Part shown: piece after piece, positions 43,967-54,719 of the stretch
Numbering within the stretch: the stretch's first letter is position 1
Layout of the letters: each line of letters begins with the position of its first letter
DNA from: Beta vulgaris subsp. vulgaris
Lineage: Eukaryota > Streptophyta > Magnoliopsida > Caryophyllales > Amaranthaceae
Length of the DNA: 64,000 bases
Direction: 5' to 3'
Assembly (NCBI RefSeq): GCF_026745355.1
Contig: NC_079202.1
Coordinates: forward strand, 25,004,585-25,068,584
The notes under the pieces: model-generated
The model's database searches: none
Told to the model about the DNA's origin: nothing
What the model saw: only the letters and a program-made list of their open reading frames with translations
Translations under genes and position numbers: made by a program

Positions 43967-45202
43967 CAGATTGTAAGGTAATGGAGACTATTTGCTCTAC
44001 TTCCGAACCACAGGTAAAGAAGTTAGAACTTAAACCTTTACCTTCTCACCTCAAATATGCATTTCTTGATGATGCTGAGGAATGTCCTGTGATTGTCAGT
44101 ACTAAACTCACAGATAGCCAGCTTTCACAACTTCTTACAGTGCTTCGCATGCACAAGAAGGCTATTGGGTATAGTATTGATGATCTAAAGGGCATTAGTC
44201 CTGATTTCTGCATGCATAGAATTAATTTGGAAGAAAATCACCGCCCTTGCATACAACCTCAAAGACGTTTGAATCCTAATATGCAAGAGGTGGTGAAAAA
44301 GGAAATTATGAAACTACTTGACGCGGGCATCATCTACCCCATCTCAGATTCTAAGTGGGTGAGCCCGGTTCAAGTTGTTCCTAAAAAGGGGGGGACTACT
44401 GTTGTTAAGAATGATAAGGATGAACTAATTCCTACTCGTACTGTTACAGGTTGGCGGATGTGTATTGACTATCGCAGATTAAACACTGCCACTCTGAAAG
44501 ATCATTTCCCTCTCCCTTTTATTGATCAGATGTTAGAAAGATTAGCAAAACATAACTTTTTCTGTTATTTGGATGGATATTCAGGTTTCTTTCAGATTCC
44601 CATTCACCCAGCTGATCAGGAGAAGACGACGTTCACTTGCCCCTATGGCACTTTTGCATATCGCAGAATGCCATTTGGTTTGTGCAACGCCCCTGCCACA
44701 TTTCAGAGATGTATGATGGCCATTTTTTCTGATTTCATCGAAAATATCATGGAGGTATTTATGGATGATTTTAGTGTTTATGGTTCTGACTTTGATGTGT
44801 GTTTGCATAATCTCTCTAAATTCTGAAACGTTGTTTGAGGTTAATCTGGTTCTTAATTGGGAAAAGTGCCACTTTATGGTGAATGACGGAGTGGTACTTG
44901 GACACTTCATATCTGAGCGTGGCATCCAGGTGGACAGAGCAAAAATTGAGGTGATTGAGAAACTTCCTCCTCCTGTGAATGTCAAGGGAGTGAGGAGTTT
45001 TCTGGGTCACGCGGGTTTCTATCGCAGATTTATAAAAGACTTTTCAAAAATTGCGAAACCCCTTACTCAATTGTTGCTCAAGGATGCCACCTTTGATTTT
45101 ACTGATGCGTGTGTGGAGTCTTTTGACAGGATTAAGGAAGCATTGATCACTCCCCTATCATACAACCTCCAGACTGGAGTTTCCTTTCGAGATCATGTGT
45201 GA
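43918..45202 (+). pseudogene. Reverse transcriptase of Athila-type pol
   Basis: 302 codons are open at 43918-44826, holding nearly the whole polymerase domain: KKEIMKLLDAGIIYPISDSKWVSP, WRMCIDYRRLNTATLKDHFPLP, DGYSGFFQIPI, MPFGLCNAPATFQRCM and the catalytic VFMDDFSVYG (near 44755-44784). A one-base shift near 44815 moves on to 44765-45202 (LNWEKCHFMV, VLGHFISERGIQVD, VRSFLGHAGFYRRFIKDFSKIAKPL), the connection to RNase H. It is the longest intact polymerase piece in the window. Confidence 0.95.
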
Positions 45203-45640
45203 TGCTAGCGATTATGCGGTTGGTGCTGTGCTTGGTCAACGGAAAAACAAAGTCCTCCATGCCATCTACTATGCCAGAAGACCTTAGATGAAGCCCAGGT
45301 CAACTATGCTACTACAGAGAAAGAATTGTTGGCCATTGTGTATGCTCTTGACAAGTTTCGACCTACCTCATAGGTTCGAAAGTGATTGTTCATACTGCCA
45401 TGTGCGCTGAAAGTATCTCTTGGCCAAGAAAGAGGCCAAACCACGATATACGATGGATAGTTACTACAAGAGTTTGATTGGAGATCCGTGAAAGAAGGGT
45501 GTGAGAATGTAGTTGCAGATCATCTCTCCCGGTTGAGGTTTGAGTCAAGTGCTGACGGTCCCATAGATGATGCTTTTCCAGATGACCATCTTTTGCTTGT
45601 CTACTCAATCTCCATGGTATGCTGATTTTGCTAATTATTG
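45170..45640 (+). pseudogene. RNase H of Athila-type pol, badly broken
   Basis: Degrades the RNA of the hybrid. The first catalytic Asp is in MCDASDYAVGAVLGQ (about 45195-45240), followed by TTEKELLAIVYALDKF (about 45310-45360), a degraded VIVHT block and VADHLSRL (about 45510-45535). At least four frame changes occur within 450 bp, more than in the neighbouring domains. Confidence 0.8.
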
Positions 45641-46686
45641 TGTTAGTGGTTCTCATCCTCCTGATTGACATACCAACAGCGCAAGAAGTTCTATCATGAT
45701 GCTAAGCATTATTTCTGGGATGGCCCACTCATATACAAGAAGTGTTCAGATGGCTTGTTCCGACGATGTATAGCTGATTGGGAGATAGTTGGCATTCTCC
45801 AACATTGTCATAGTATGCCTTGTAGTGGACATCTGGGCTCACAAGCCACCGCTTATAGAGTTCTCCAGAGTGGTTTTTATTGGCCTACCATTTTTAAAGA
45901 TGCTCGTGTTTTTTGTCTCTCTTGTGATGAATGCAACGAACGGGTAATATTTCAAAGAGGCAGGAGATGCCCCAGATGGGTATTTTGGAGATTGAACCCT
46001 TTGATGTATGGGGCATTGATTTCATGGGACCTTTCCCTTCTTCTTGTGGGAACAGATATATCTTGGTTGCTGTGGATTATGTGACTAAGTGGGTTGAAGT
46101 TGTGGCTTCCATTACCAATGATTCTAAGGTAGTCATGAAGCTCTTCAAGAAGGTCATTTTCCCTCGATTCGAAGTCCCGAGAGTCTTGATCAGTGATGGG
46201 GGATCTCACTTTCACTAGAGAACCTTCAAAGCTTTACTGAAGCGATATGTAGTCACTCATAAAGTTGGTTTAGCTTATCATCCTCAGACTAGTGGTCAAG
46301 TTGAAGTCTCCAATCGTCAGATCAAGCGCATCTTGGAGAAGGTAGTCAACAGGTCAAGGAAGGATTGGTCACAAAAATTGGATGGTACTATGTGGGCTCT
46401 GCGAACTGCTTTTAAGACACTTCTAGGAACCACCCCATATCGATTAGTCTATGGCAAAGCTTGTCATTTACCAGTTGAAATGGAGTATCTCTCAGCTTGG
46501 GCAGTTAAAGAAATTAATCTGGATTTGGAGGCTGCAGGGGAGGCAAGACTTCTTCAACTGAATGAGTTAGATGAGCTTCGACTGGAAGCATATGAAAACC
46601 ACAAACTCTATAAGGAGCAAACCAAACGATTTCATCACAAGATGATTATCAAGCACTCGCATCCCACCGGATTCTACCTTCCCTGA
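45641..46686 (+). pseudogene. Integrase of Athila-type pol, frameshifted
   Basis: Inserts cDNA into the genome. The zinc-binding HHCC region includes HCHSMPCSGHLGSQATAYRV and CLSCDEC (45665-45940). The catalytic core follows with D in [11 protein letters not shown] in LISDGGSHF and E in [15 protein letters not shown] (about 46290-46340). A stop replaces the residue after SHFH at 46216-46218 and a one-base shift lies near 45935. The C-terminal part (46333-46686) contains [23 protein letters not shown], the usual Athila ending, with no chromodomain. Confidence 0.9.
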
Positions 46687-46689
46687 GGT

Positions 46690-48060
46690 AATCTTCAAAT
46701 CTCTAGAGCAAAAAGAAAAATTTCAGAAATTGAAACATTGCAATATTGTTCCTACTAGATTTGTTGATTTGCAATCTCTGCATAAAATGGGAATATTTGC
46801 TGATACAAAGACTTTATTTGAGAAATTGGGTTTGGGTACTATGTTTGGCATGTTTTTCTGGACCTTTAGGCACCTAACCCTCGAATTTCTGAGTTCCCTA
46901 GAAGTAGGGAACAAAAATCAGGTGCTTCGTTTTCGCCTCATGAATGAGGATCGAGAATTAACACTGGGCCAATTAGCTGCTATTTTTGGCCTACCCTTAC
47001 TGGGGAACATCGTCACCCTCCAGAACTTCGCATAAACATACTGTGGGCAGCCTTTACGGGTGAAGATGAAGTCAACACCCAACACATGTCTGCCGATCAT
47101 TTGCACCTTCCCAGTCTTCGCTACTTGCAGCGATTTCTAGGATGCACACTTTTTGGGTGAGCTGAGTCCCACTCCTGTCCAAAACAGGAGATTTTTCTGA
47201 TGGGAAGCTATTTGTTTCCCGAGCTTGACTATGCTTTGTGCCTGCCCTATTTGTTTGTCTCCCAGCTCAAACGGACCGCCACTAGCTTGCCTGCCCAATT
47301 TGAGGATGGTAGTGTCAGGGGACAACCTATTGTTTTAGGTGGACTTATAACTGCTATAGCTGTTCATTTGGTTTTGTGCCTGACTTAACAATGCAGTAGT
47401 TGGCCCGCAGAGATTGGCATCGATTACATGATCAATGCCAAGTGGATCACTGCCCATCGGCCAACAAGTTTAGGTGGTACATTGCCAAGAAGGAGTCCAT
47501 CCTTCTTCCTGACCGCGCCCAGACCCGCCTTGAGCCTGGTGTAGGTTCCTACCTACTTCCTTTGCGGGGTCAGGAGCCCATTGCTCGACGACCCTTGAGG
47601 ACCTACCATAGGCAGTCGGCGGGGGAAGCCTCTTCCTCCGCTCCTGTAGACCCTATGATGGCCGCCCTTACTCGCATCGAGCAGGGACACAGTCCCTTAC
47701 CTCACAGATGGGCCGTCTTGAGTTGGGTCAGGCCACCATTCAGACCCACCTGACCCCTTGGACACACGGTTGACCACCGTGGAGTCCGACATGCCCATGC
47801 CCTCTACCCCATCTACCATGACTACTACCACAGGGGCTTATCGCCCATGACCATACCCATCCGTCTTGGTATACGCCACACGTACCTGACCCCACTGACC
47901 ATATGGGGGAGGATGCCTTTGGCAATGCTGTTTTTGGTGCTGCAGGTACTTCTGGAGGCGGTTTTACTGCTGATATGTCTGACGATGAGACATGAGTCCT
48001 CCTTTTTCCCTCTTGCTGCAATGAGGTCATTGCCGAGTTCAGCTTGGGGGGAGATTTGCT
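46690..48060 (+). pseudogene. Athila ORF in the envelope position, degenerate
   Basis: Athila elements carry an extra ORF after integrase whose product has been compared to an envelope protein; no function is proven. Here one open stretch (46730-47035) encodes HKMGIFADTKTLFEKLGLG, LTLEFLSSLE and LTLGQLAAIFGLP, motifs shared by Athila third ORFs. Later pieces at 47200-47388 and 47400-47753 follow in shifted frames. No signal peptide or transmembrane segment can be confirmed. It ends near an AGCTTGGGGGGAG purine tract (48041-48053). Confidence 0.7.
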
Positions 48061-49539
48061 GTAAGTACACCCCCCTCCCTTTATTGCTTTTTAGTGTAGT
48101 CAGTTTAGTTAGTCTGTTTTTCATAGTTTAGTTTCATTGTTTTCCTAAAAAAAAAATCATATATTGCTGAAAAAAGTACCAAAAATACGAGCTGACTGGA
48201 TTGATGTGATTGCTTCCCTGTCCCCCATGATATTCTTTGAAAATGTATTTGGGCTCTTTATCTGGATAGTTAGGGACTTGTGATTGTGATGCTGGAATGT
48301 GAACTCTAAAAACCATGACCCTCAATGAGTTTTGATAATAAAGCGCTTATCTTGACTACATACTTGATTGGTTAGACTGTGAGGATTCATTCTTGCCAAT
48401 GGATTCATTTCTATATCCATTCTGTTTTCTTGTGTGTTAGTTCCTCATTAGCTGACTGATCTTGACTTTGACATCGTACGCATTGAGATCTGATGACTTG
48501 TGGCAATTGCTGTGATAGAGGCGTTCTTTTGTCTGCTTTTTGAGCCTTAAAGTGATTTTCATGATATACTTTTATCCTCCTTAGCCCGCTGAGCCTAATG
48601 ACTATTTCATGTTACTTAACCTCATTACATGCCCATGCCTTGTTTTGATATAATCCCAAGCCTAGCTTGGGGGAGCATATGTTGAGTTAGTTCTGAGATA
48701 GTTTTTATGAGTTACTTTGGATGGAGATGATTGTATTAAGGTACAAAAGTTGAGAAAAAAGAAAAGAATGAGCAAAATGAAATACATGTGATTATGGGAT
48801 TGAAAAAATGCAAAGAGAAAGAAAAAGAAAGATTGAAAAAGAAGAAACGAACAAAAAAAAGTTAAAAAATTCTTTCTTTTACAAGTGCTTGCAAAGAAAA
48901 AATTCATCACACTGCTTCTAGAATGAGTTTATTGAAAATTTGGTGATTTATAGAATTGGGAAACTATTATTGGCTATATTCAGGTTGATACTTCTAATAA
49001 CTTGTGCTCCCCTATTCTTGGTTTTTTCCACCACATTTCCCATACATAATCCATACCCATACCTAAGCCCCATTACAACCTCGGAAAAGTCCTCTTGAGC
49101 TTGCGCTTACATTGTCTATGGATTGATGTGGTCAGTTTGTCAAGGTTAAAGAGTACGTTCGCTACTTGAGTCGACATGATTAGGTTGAGTGACATTATCA
49201 CCTTTCTAAACACATGAGAGTGTGAGTGGGAAGGGTCATTATGGTTGGGATGGTGAGTGATCGGGCACATCTTTTGCCTGCCACAAAAATGTCGAGAGGA
49301 GTGACACCCCAGTGAGTACCTTTTCGAGATTTGTATGTCATATAAGGCAGCTGCATTGGATTGGTTATTTGGGTGATTGGTAACTAGAGTGATCTGAACG
49401 GTTGAACTTGAATTGTGCCTGCTTGAATGATTTTGAGCCTTATAAAAAAAATTTGATCTCTTTTTTTTCATATTTGAAGGGGTGAGGCAATCATATTCTT
49501 GTTCATGTCATGGTTTTGCTTAGGGACAAGCAAAAGGTT
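48061..49539 (+). other. Athila 3' noncoding region with additional PPT-like tracts
   Basis: About 1.5 kb without coding potential, containing an A-rich purine stretch (48770-48900) and AGCTTGGGGGAG at 48664-48675, nearly identical to the functional PPT. A long noncoding stretch here is usual for Athila. Confidence 0.7.
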
Positions 49540-49553
49540 AGCTTGGGGGATTT
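49540..49553 (+). other. Polypurine tract of Athila-type element
   Basis: AGCTTGGGGGATTT directly precedes the 3' LTR start TGATTGTTC. Confidence 0.85.
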
Positions 49554-50950
49554 TGATTGTTCATTATTCATCGATTATTTACTCTAATCTCCTTAGTTTT
49601 GATAGTCGATTTGGGCTCTTTTGAGCTCTTTTCTTGTGGATTTGATGTGTTTGGAGCTTTTGTCGTGTTTTGTAGGTTTTGATGCAGATTTGGCACTTTG
49701 TACCTTTATCTGAGTCGCGACACGGAAGTCTAGCAGTCACACAGGGTCCAAGGCGTATCCGGAAGACCGCACGAGCGTTTTGGTCGGATTTCACGAAGAA
49801 AAGACAAGAAAATACCTTCGCCCGGTCGACCGGGCGGTGTGGCCCGACCGGACGAACTCTTACACTTAGCTGCTACACAAAACAACGGAAGGAACGCTTA
49901 CGCGCCCGACCAGGAGAACTAAAATACTTGGGATTTTTCACCCTTCATTTCTCCCGGCCAACCGGGCGACCAGACGAAGAATATCACTTACGCGCCCGAC
50001 TGGGCGGAATTCTTCCTTCGTCGTACTTTGCTGGTCACCGTCGCCCGACCGGGCGGATTTCGCCCGATCGACCGGGCGGTAGCTCGAGACGCGTTTTTTC
50101 GGGTTTTTTTTGCCGGTTTTGTAAGAAGTATAAATAGATTTTTTATATTTTTGAGAGACCTATCTTATTTTCTACGTTTTTTAGAGCAAAAACACTTAAT
50201 TTTTTTCTCTAGTTTTGTTGAACTTTACATTGGAAGATTATATAGATCGTCGATTTCCTTTTCCATCGTTCTTCAATAATTTGGTATTCTTCTCTACTTA
50301 GTTTAATTTTATGAATTCTTTTACTTTGATTATGTTTATTGCGTTTAATATCATCATGAGTGAGTAGTCTATTTCTAGGGTTTAGAGAGGGAAGCCATGT
50401 TTATACCTTTTTTTTATTGTGGTTTGATGTTCTTCAATAATTGGATTGAATTAGAATAATTCTATTGATTTGTTAACTGTTTTAATTCATGTAATTGCGC
50501 AATATCATGAGTTATGTTTAGCTAATAAGAATTAGAATCGAAAGATCGTATTCATTAGGGCTTGTTACAATAGGTAGATTTGATTATGTTGAGCGACCGT
50601 ACTGGCATATGTTAATCTAGGAGTTGTAATGCCTGACCAAGGATTAACGAAATACTTATTTATTCGAATCTCAATCCAAGTGTTGTTGAATTATATTATA
50701 TTGATTAAACTGGTATAAGCATGGTGGACCGATCGATTGCCCTAGGTTTTTAATTATTTGATAAAATCCCATTTTTCTGCGTTCTAGTTCATTCTAGCTT
50801 AGTTATTAATTCCTCAATTATTTTCCTCTCTGGAAGTAGTTAGATAATTGATATAAATCTGTAGAACTCCTCTCCCTGTGGATCGACCCGTATTTGCCGG
50901 TTTCTGCTAAACAGACACCTTGCACTTGCGGTATATTTTAAAACCCATCA
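49554..50950 (+). repeat. 3' LTR of Athila-type element (1397 bp)
   Basis: Aligned to the 5' LTR throughout; it differs by point changes, homopolymer lengths and rearranged GC-rich palindromes. Ends CCCATCA, followed by TSD CCTAT. Confidence 0.95.
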
Positions 50951-50955
50951 CCTAT

Positions 50956-51475
50956 CATTAAATCAAATTTGAAAATAATAAAATAAATCAGATAAGAAAT
51001 TGACTTTACTCATAAACTTTCATAGTAAAACACCTCTAAACTTGCAAGAGATTAAGAAAGTATATTATCAACTGTCTTCTAAGTCAAAGTACACTCTTAT
51101 TAATTTCATACATGAAGAATTTGTAAAACAATGAAATTCAATATCCCATCAAACATCTTATAGTAACGCAAGCATATTTTGCTTCTCCTCCATGCGAATC
51201 CTGTGAAAAATTAATAGTAGTGTTTTTAAACCAAAAACAGTCGTACTTGCTCATAAAAATAAATATAAATTATATATCTTTTTTCTGAAAAAGAAAGTAT
51301 CAAATTAAGATATAATACTTAAAGAGATAAGCACACTCTTTAGCCCAATCAACACATGTCAAGTCAACGACGTCAAAAAAAGGATAAAGTGAATTATGGA
51401 ATGTCGATTTTAGTAAAAAAAATATAGGCATCCCCTATATGTGAGCAAATTTTAGTGCGTAAAATAAAAAAAATA
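50956..51475 (-). mobile_element. Helitron remnant, 5' side
   Basis: AT-rich noncoding DNA between the Athila TSD and the right copy of the 64-bp repeat. Taken as the 5' part of the minus-strand Helitron by position only; no clear TC-type Helitron start was identified. Confidence 0.35.
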
Positions 51476-51539
51476 GTCAAAAATAATCTAAAGTTTGGAC
51501 CATCTTCCACCATTAATCCCATATTTCTTTTATTCCAAA
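51476..51539. repeat. 64-bp direct repeat, right copy
   Basis: Identical to 35495-35558. Both flanks differ, apart from A-rich sequence on the left. Confidence 0.95.
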
Positions 51540-52236
51540 TTGTCATGTTGTCTCCTCATATGGATCTTTGCTTTGGTGACCTGCTCAACAGGTAAAAATG
51601 TCATGGACTCCACTATTTTTTTTATTAAATTTAAATATGCGTTCGTCAAGAAAGAGTAAAAATAAATAAATAAAAGGGAAGAATAGGATCTGCCGATATT
51701 AAGTTTAAAACAGGCTAAATACTCATACTAGTACTACTAACAATGTTAAAATACAAATGAGTTCTTATTTCGTCTTCTAGTGTTTTCGTTTTTTAGCTAA
51801 TTTGATGTACTTATGCACTCATTTGCTACCCATAACTTGTTATTACTTGCCATTAATGGTTCATGCTACTATATTTTATTAGGATAGTTTATGTTTTGTT
51901 TTTTAAAAGGAAATCTATTATCTTTATATGTATTAAGTTTAGTTTAACTATTGTTACTACTTTTCACTAAAAGTTACCTACATCATATCGTATATAATTT
52001 CGTGGGTTTTGTAATTAAGAAGTTGCACTAAGTGTTGGTTAGATGTTGGTCAGCCCTTGTTAAATCCGTTGGTCAGCCGTTAAGAGGAGATAAGGTGGTC
52101 CCGGTAAGAGTGGTCCCATTGGTCCCATTTATATGCATCTATTTAACTGCTTTATGCACTAAATTTTATTATTATATGATCATGACTACTTTTTGTAGAA
52201 AGATATTTTCACATGATAGTGATAACTCAAACATAG
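51540..52236. other. Intergenic, probably ancestral upstream flank of OEP24
   Basis: No coding or repeat structure recognised. If the 64-bp repeat is a duplication caused by insertion, this is the DNA that once adjoined the OEP24 promoter. Confidence 0.4.
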
Positions 52237-52238
52237 TA

Positions 52239-52496
52239 CTACCTCCGTTTCAAATTAATTGTTACACTTACACTTTTCACGCATGCCGATGCACTACTTT
52301 GAGCCTTTATATCTCTAATTTTGTATTTGTAAAAAATATAAAAACTACATATTAATAAAATACATACTAATACGAATCTAACAAGATCCCACATGACTAT
52401 GTTTTTATTCACGTATAAATCACAAACGAGGGTCAAAGTGCAATTTGTGAAAAGTGTAAAATGTCAAAGTGTAATAATATTTTGAAACAGAGGTAG
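52239..52496. mobile_element. Stowaway-like Tc1/mariner MITE (258 bp)
   Basis: Terminal inverted repeats CTACCTCCGTTTCAAATTA... and its inverse ...TTTTGAAACAGAGGTAG, flanked by TA on both sides (52237-52238, 52497-52498). The CTMCCTCCGTTTC terminus and TA target are the Stowaway signature. Confidence 0.92.
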
Positions 52497-52498
52497 TA

Positions 52499-53241
52499 CA
52501 TAGTAAGGAAATATCTTTTTCGATTAATTTTCAAAACTGGACTATACCTAAAAAAATGTGTAGACATTATCTCTATTCCTTTTATCGATGTTATCACAAA
52601 AAAGAATAATGAGAAAGAATTTTTATTTGAACTTATAGAGAAAATTAGCGACACAGATATAAAAAAAAGGAATACCTTTTAAAGTTAAAAGATATTGTTT
52701 GCAAAGACGAAAATCCTACTAGAACTGAACCAGTTACTTTATCAAAAATATTTGATCGATATCCAACTCCTAATATTTTCAAATAAAGTACAACTAAAGA
52801 TTTACAGACTGAAGTTAGTACTCTTAAAACACAAGTAAAAGAGATTAAAGAGTAATTGCTAGAATTCAAAACTAAAGACTTAGAACTTCAAATTAGAATA
52901 GCTTTGTTAGAATCAAATAATAGTCAAAAGGATCAGCCTTCTACTTCAAACTTACTTCCTATTCAAATTTCATCCCAAGACACTAAAGACAATCAAATAA
53001 ATATTATAGATAGAATAAATTTTCAAAATGGTATATTTTCATTTTGTTTAAAGTGTGAAAGTCATTTCCTTAAATACTATAGCATTACTAGATAGTGGAT
53101 CTGATCAAAATTGTATAAGGGGAAGGACTAGTTCCTAGCATCTTCTACGAAAAAGCAATAGAAAAATTACATAGTGCTAATGGTGAACCATTAAAAATAA
53201 AATATAAACTTCCAAATACATATATTTGTAATCAAGGTTAT
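52499..53241 (+). pseudogene. Degenerate caulimovirid-like (endogenous pararetrovirus) fragment
   Basis: Part of an old polyprotein. An Asn/Trp/Pro segment lies near 52520, a coiled-coil-like stretch at 52790-52920 (TEVSTLKTQVKEIKE type) and a Ser/Gln linker to 53095. An aspartic protease start (LLDSGSDQNC, about 53086-53115) is followed, after a shift, by a block ending near 53241 with several Lys and Cys. Stops and shifts occur throughout. It is cut on the right by the Tat-like LTR at 53242 and on the left abuts the Stowaway MITE. RT is not present. Resemblance is to plant caulimovirid protease regions, from memory; a gypsy-like origin is also possible. Confidence 0.5.
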
Positions 53242-53562
53242 TGTTGTAGCCTAAAATATCAACGGCTATAAATGGGACACGTGGCTCCATCGCAACCCTA
53301 CATGTGGCACTTTGCTGCTGCAGTAAAGTACATGGTCCAGCAAGGTGCAGGGCCTAAAGTACACCTTTTTGAATAAAGAGGGTTATGCTAGCCCCCTTTC
53401 TGGCCCAACCTGTACTTAGACCCAGTAAAGGCAAACAACATCTTTATAAATGGATGATGTGTACTCTCCAATCAATGATCGTCACATGTCATAATATTAT
53501 TGCGTAGCCAATCAGATGCTCTCAAATTAGGGTGACATCAAGGTACAACAATCTTTTCAGAC

Positions 53563-53574
53563 ACTATAAATAGT
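53563..53574 (+). promoter_or_regulatory. TATA box of Tat-type LTR
   Basis: CACTATAAATAG, followed within 80 bp by a CT-rich initiator/leader stretch. A second TATAAATGG at about 53445 is weaker. Confidence 0.65.
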
Positions 53575-53798
53575 CCTTGAAATCAGGAGAAAGGTACGTT
53601 TTTCAGAGTAGTGTACTATTATTCTGCCTTAAATTCTCTCTCTACTTTCCCTCTCTAAGAGTTTCCTTTACTACTCCTGATACTCGTCTTAAGCTTCAGA
53701 GGGAGAAATACCACCCAAACTTCCAGGGTGGGTCCCTTTTTGCAGGTCCGAAGGTGGAGCTCAGGTTCGGGTTTTGAGTCCAGGCGTTGTTGCACAAG

Positions 53799-54410
53799 TA
53801 GGGATGGCAATTAGGCGGGGCGGGTGCGGAGGATGGTACCCCCACACCCGCACCCGCATTAAATTCTCATCCCCATACCCGCCCCATCACCCATTGCGGG
53901 GGAAGATTCCATCCTCATCCCCGCCCCACCACCCATTGCGGGGGGATATTCTAGACCCACCCCTGCCTCACCCCCGCACCCGCGTCGTACCCGCGTCATA
54001 CCCACTTCATCCCTGCAAAAAATCCACCAAAAAATCTGCCATAAGCCCATTATAGTTGTCTACTTCACAAAATCACAAGATAATATAGTAAAAGAAAAGT
54101 TAAAATACATTAACAAAGACAAATGTTTTATATACATTTCAAAGTGTCTTCAAATACATTAATAATATATGCATATAAATAGAATTTTAATAATACATAT
54201 GCGGGGTGGGGATGGGGCGGGCGGGGGTGGGGCGGGGCGGGTGGGGACGGGGTGGGTATAACATAAAATCGACACCCGCTCCACCACCCATTATGGTACA
54301 ATTTTAATCCCCATCCCCGCCCCATCCACGCCAAACCTAGACCCATCACCACCCCAATTGGGCGGGGATGGGACGGGTCTCCTACTTGACCCGCCCCACT
54401 GCCATCCCTA
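53799..54410. mobile_element. hAT-type MITE, 612 bp, CCCGCCCC-rich
   Basis: Termini TAGGGATGGCAAT and its near-inverse ACTGCCATCCCTA, flanked by 8-bp duplications TGCACAAG / TGCACAAT (53791-53798, 54411-54418). The interior is built from CCCCGCCCCA-like repeats on both arms, forming a long inverted repeat. No coding capacity. Confidence 0.85.
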
Positions 54411-54485
54411 TGCACAATCACCTATTATAGAACCTACTGTTGGGGATAGTAATATCGTTTTACGAGTTTAACGCGACGTAACATT

Positions 54486-54503
54486 TGGCGCCGTCTGTGG
54501 GGA
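54486..54503 (+). other. Primer-binding site of Tat-type element
   Basis: TGGCGCCGTCTGTGGGGA, the form usual in the Tat lineage. Confidence 0.85.
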
Positions 54504-54512
54504 GACGCAACA

Positions 54513-54719
54513 ATGACTGATTGTCACTCATCCAATGTTGCCAGGAACATAAGTTTTGAGATACGAGTGGAGGATACGGTGGACGATGAAAGGCCACCAA
54601 GAGGAAGAGATAGGCCCTTTGCTGTTGTTCGTCTCTCTAGACGGAGCAGGCAACCTGTCATTCAAGAAAATCCTGAGCGTCCAACACAGCACATGGCCTG
54701 TTGTTTTAATTCATTATAA
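54513..54719 (+). pseudogene. Gag N-terminus of Tat-type element, cut by captured sequence
   Basis: The frame from ATG 54513, ten bases after the PBS, encodes an Arg/Glu-rich start (EDTVDDERPPRGRDRP...RRSRQPVIQENPE) typical of Tat gag N-termini. At about 54675 the sequence turns into CACTA transposase in a different frame, and the gag frame stops at 54719. Confidence 0.65.

Larger units (their letters stand above)
40026..50950 (+). mobile_element. Full-length Ty3/gypsy Athila-type retrotransposon, 10.9 kb
   Basis: LTRs 40026-41404 and 49554-50950 begin TGAT and end ATCA, flanked by CCTAT. The PBS TGGCGCCGTTGCCGGGGA (41411-41428) is the Athila type, pairing with tRNA-Asp. A polypurine tract AGCTTGGGGGATTT precedes the 3' LTR. 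Gag, protease, RT, RNase H and integrase are in gypsy order, followed by an env-position ORF and a long 3' noncoding region, as in Athila. There are several frameshifts and no chromodomain. Nested in Helitron DNA. Confidence 0.95.
53242..54483 (+). repeat. 5' LTR of Tat-type element, contains a MITE
   Basis: Starts TGTTGTAGCC, ends ACGTAACA, with the PBS two bases after. TATA box CACTATAAATAG at 53563-53574. Without the 612-bp MITE and its 8-bp duplication it is about 620 bp. Confidence 0.85.
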
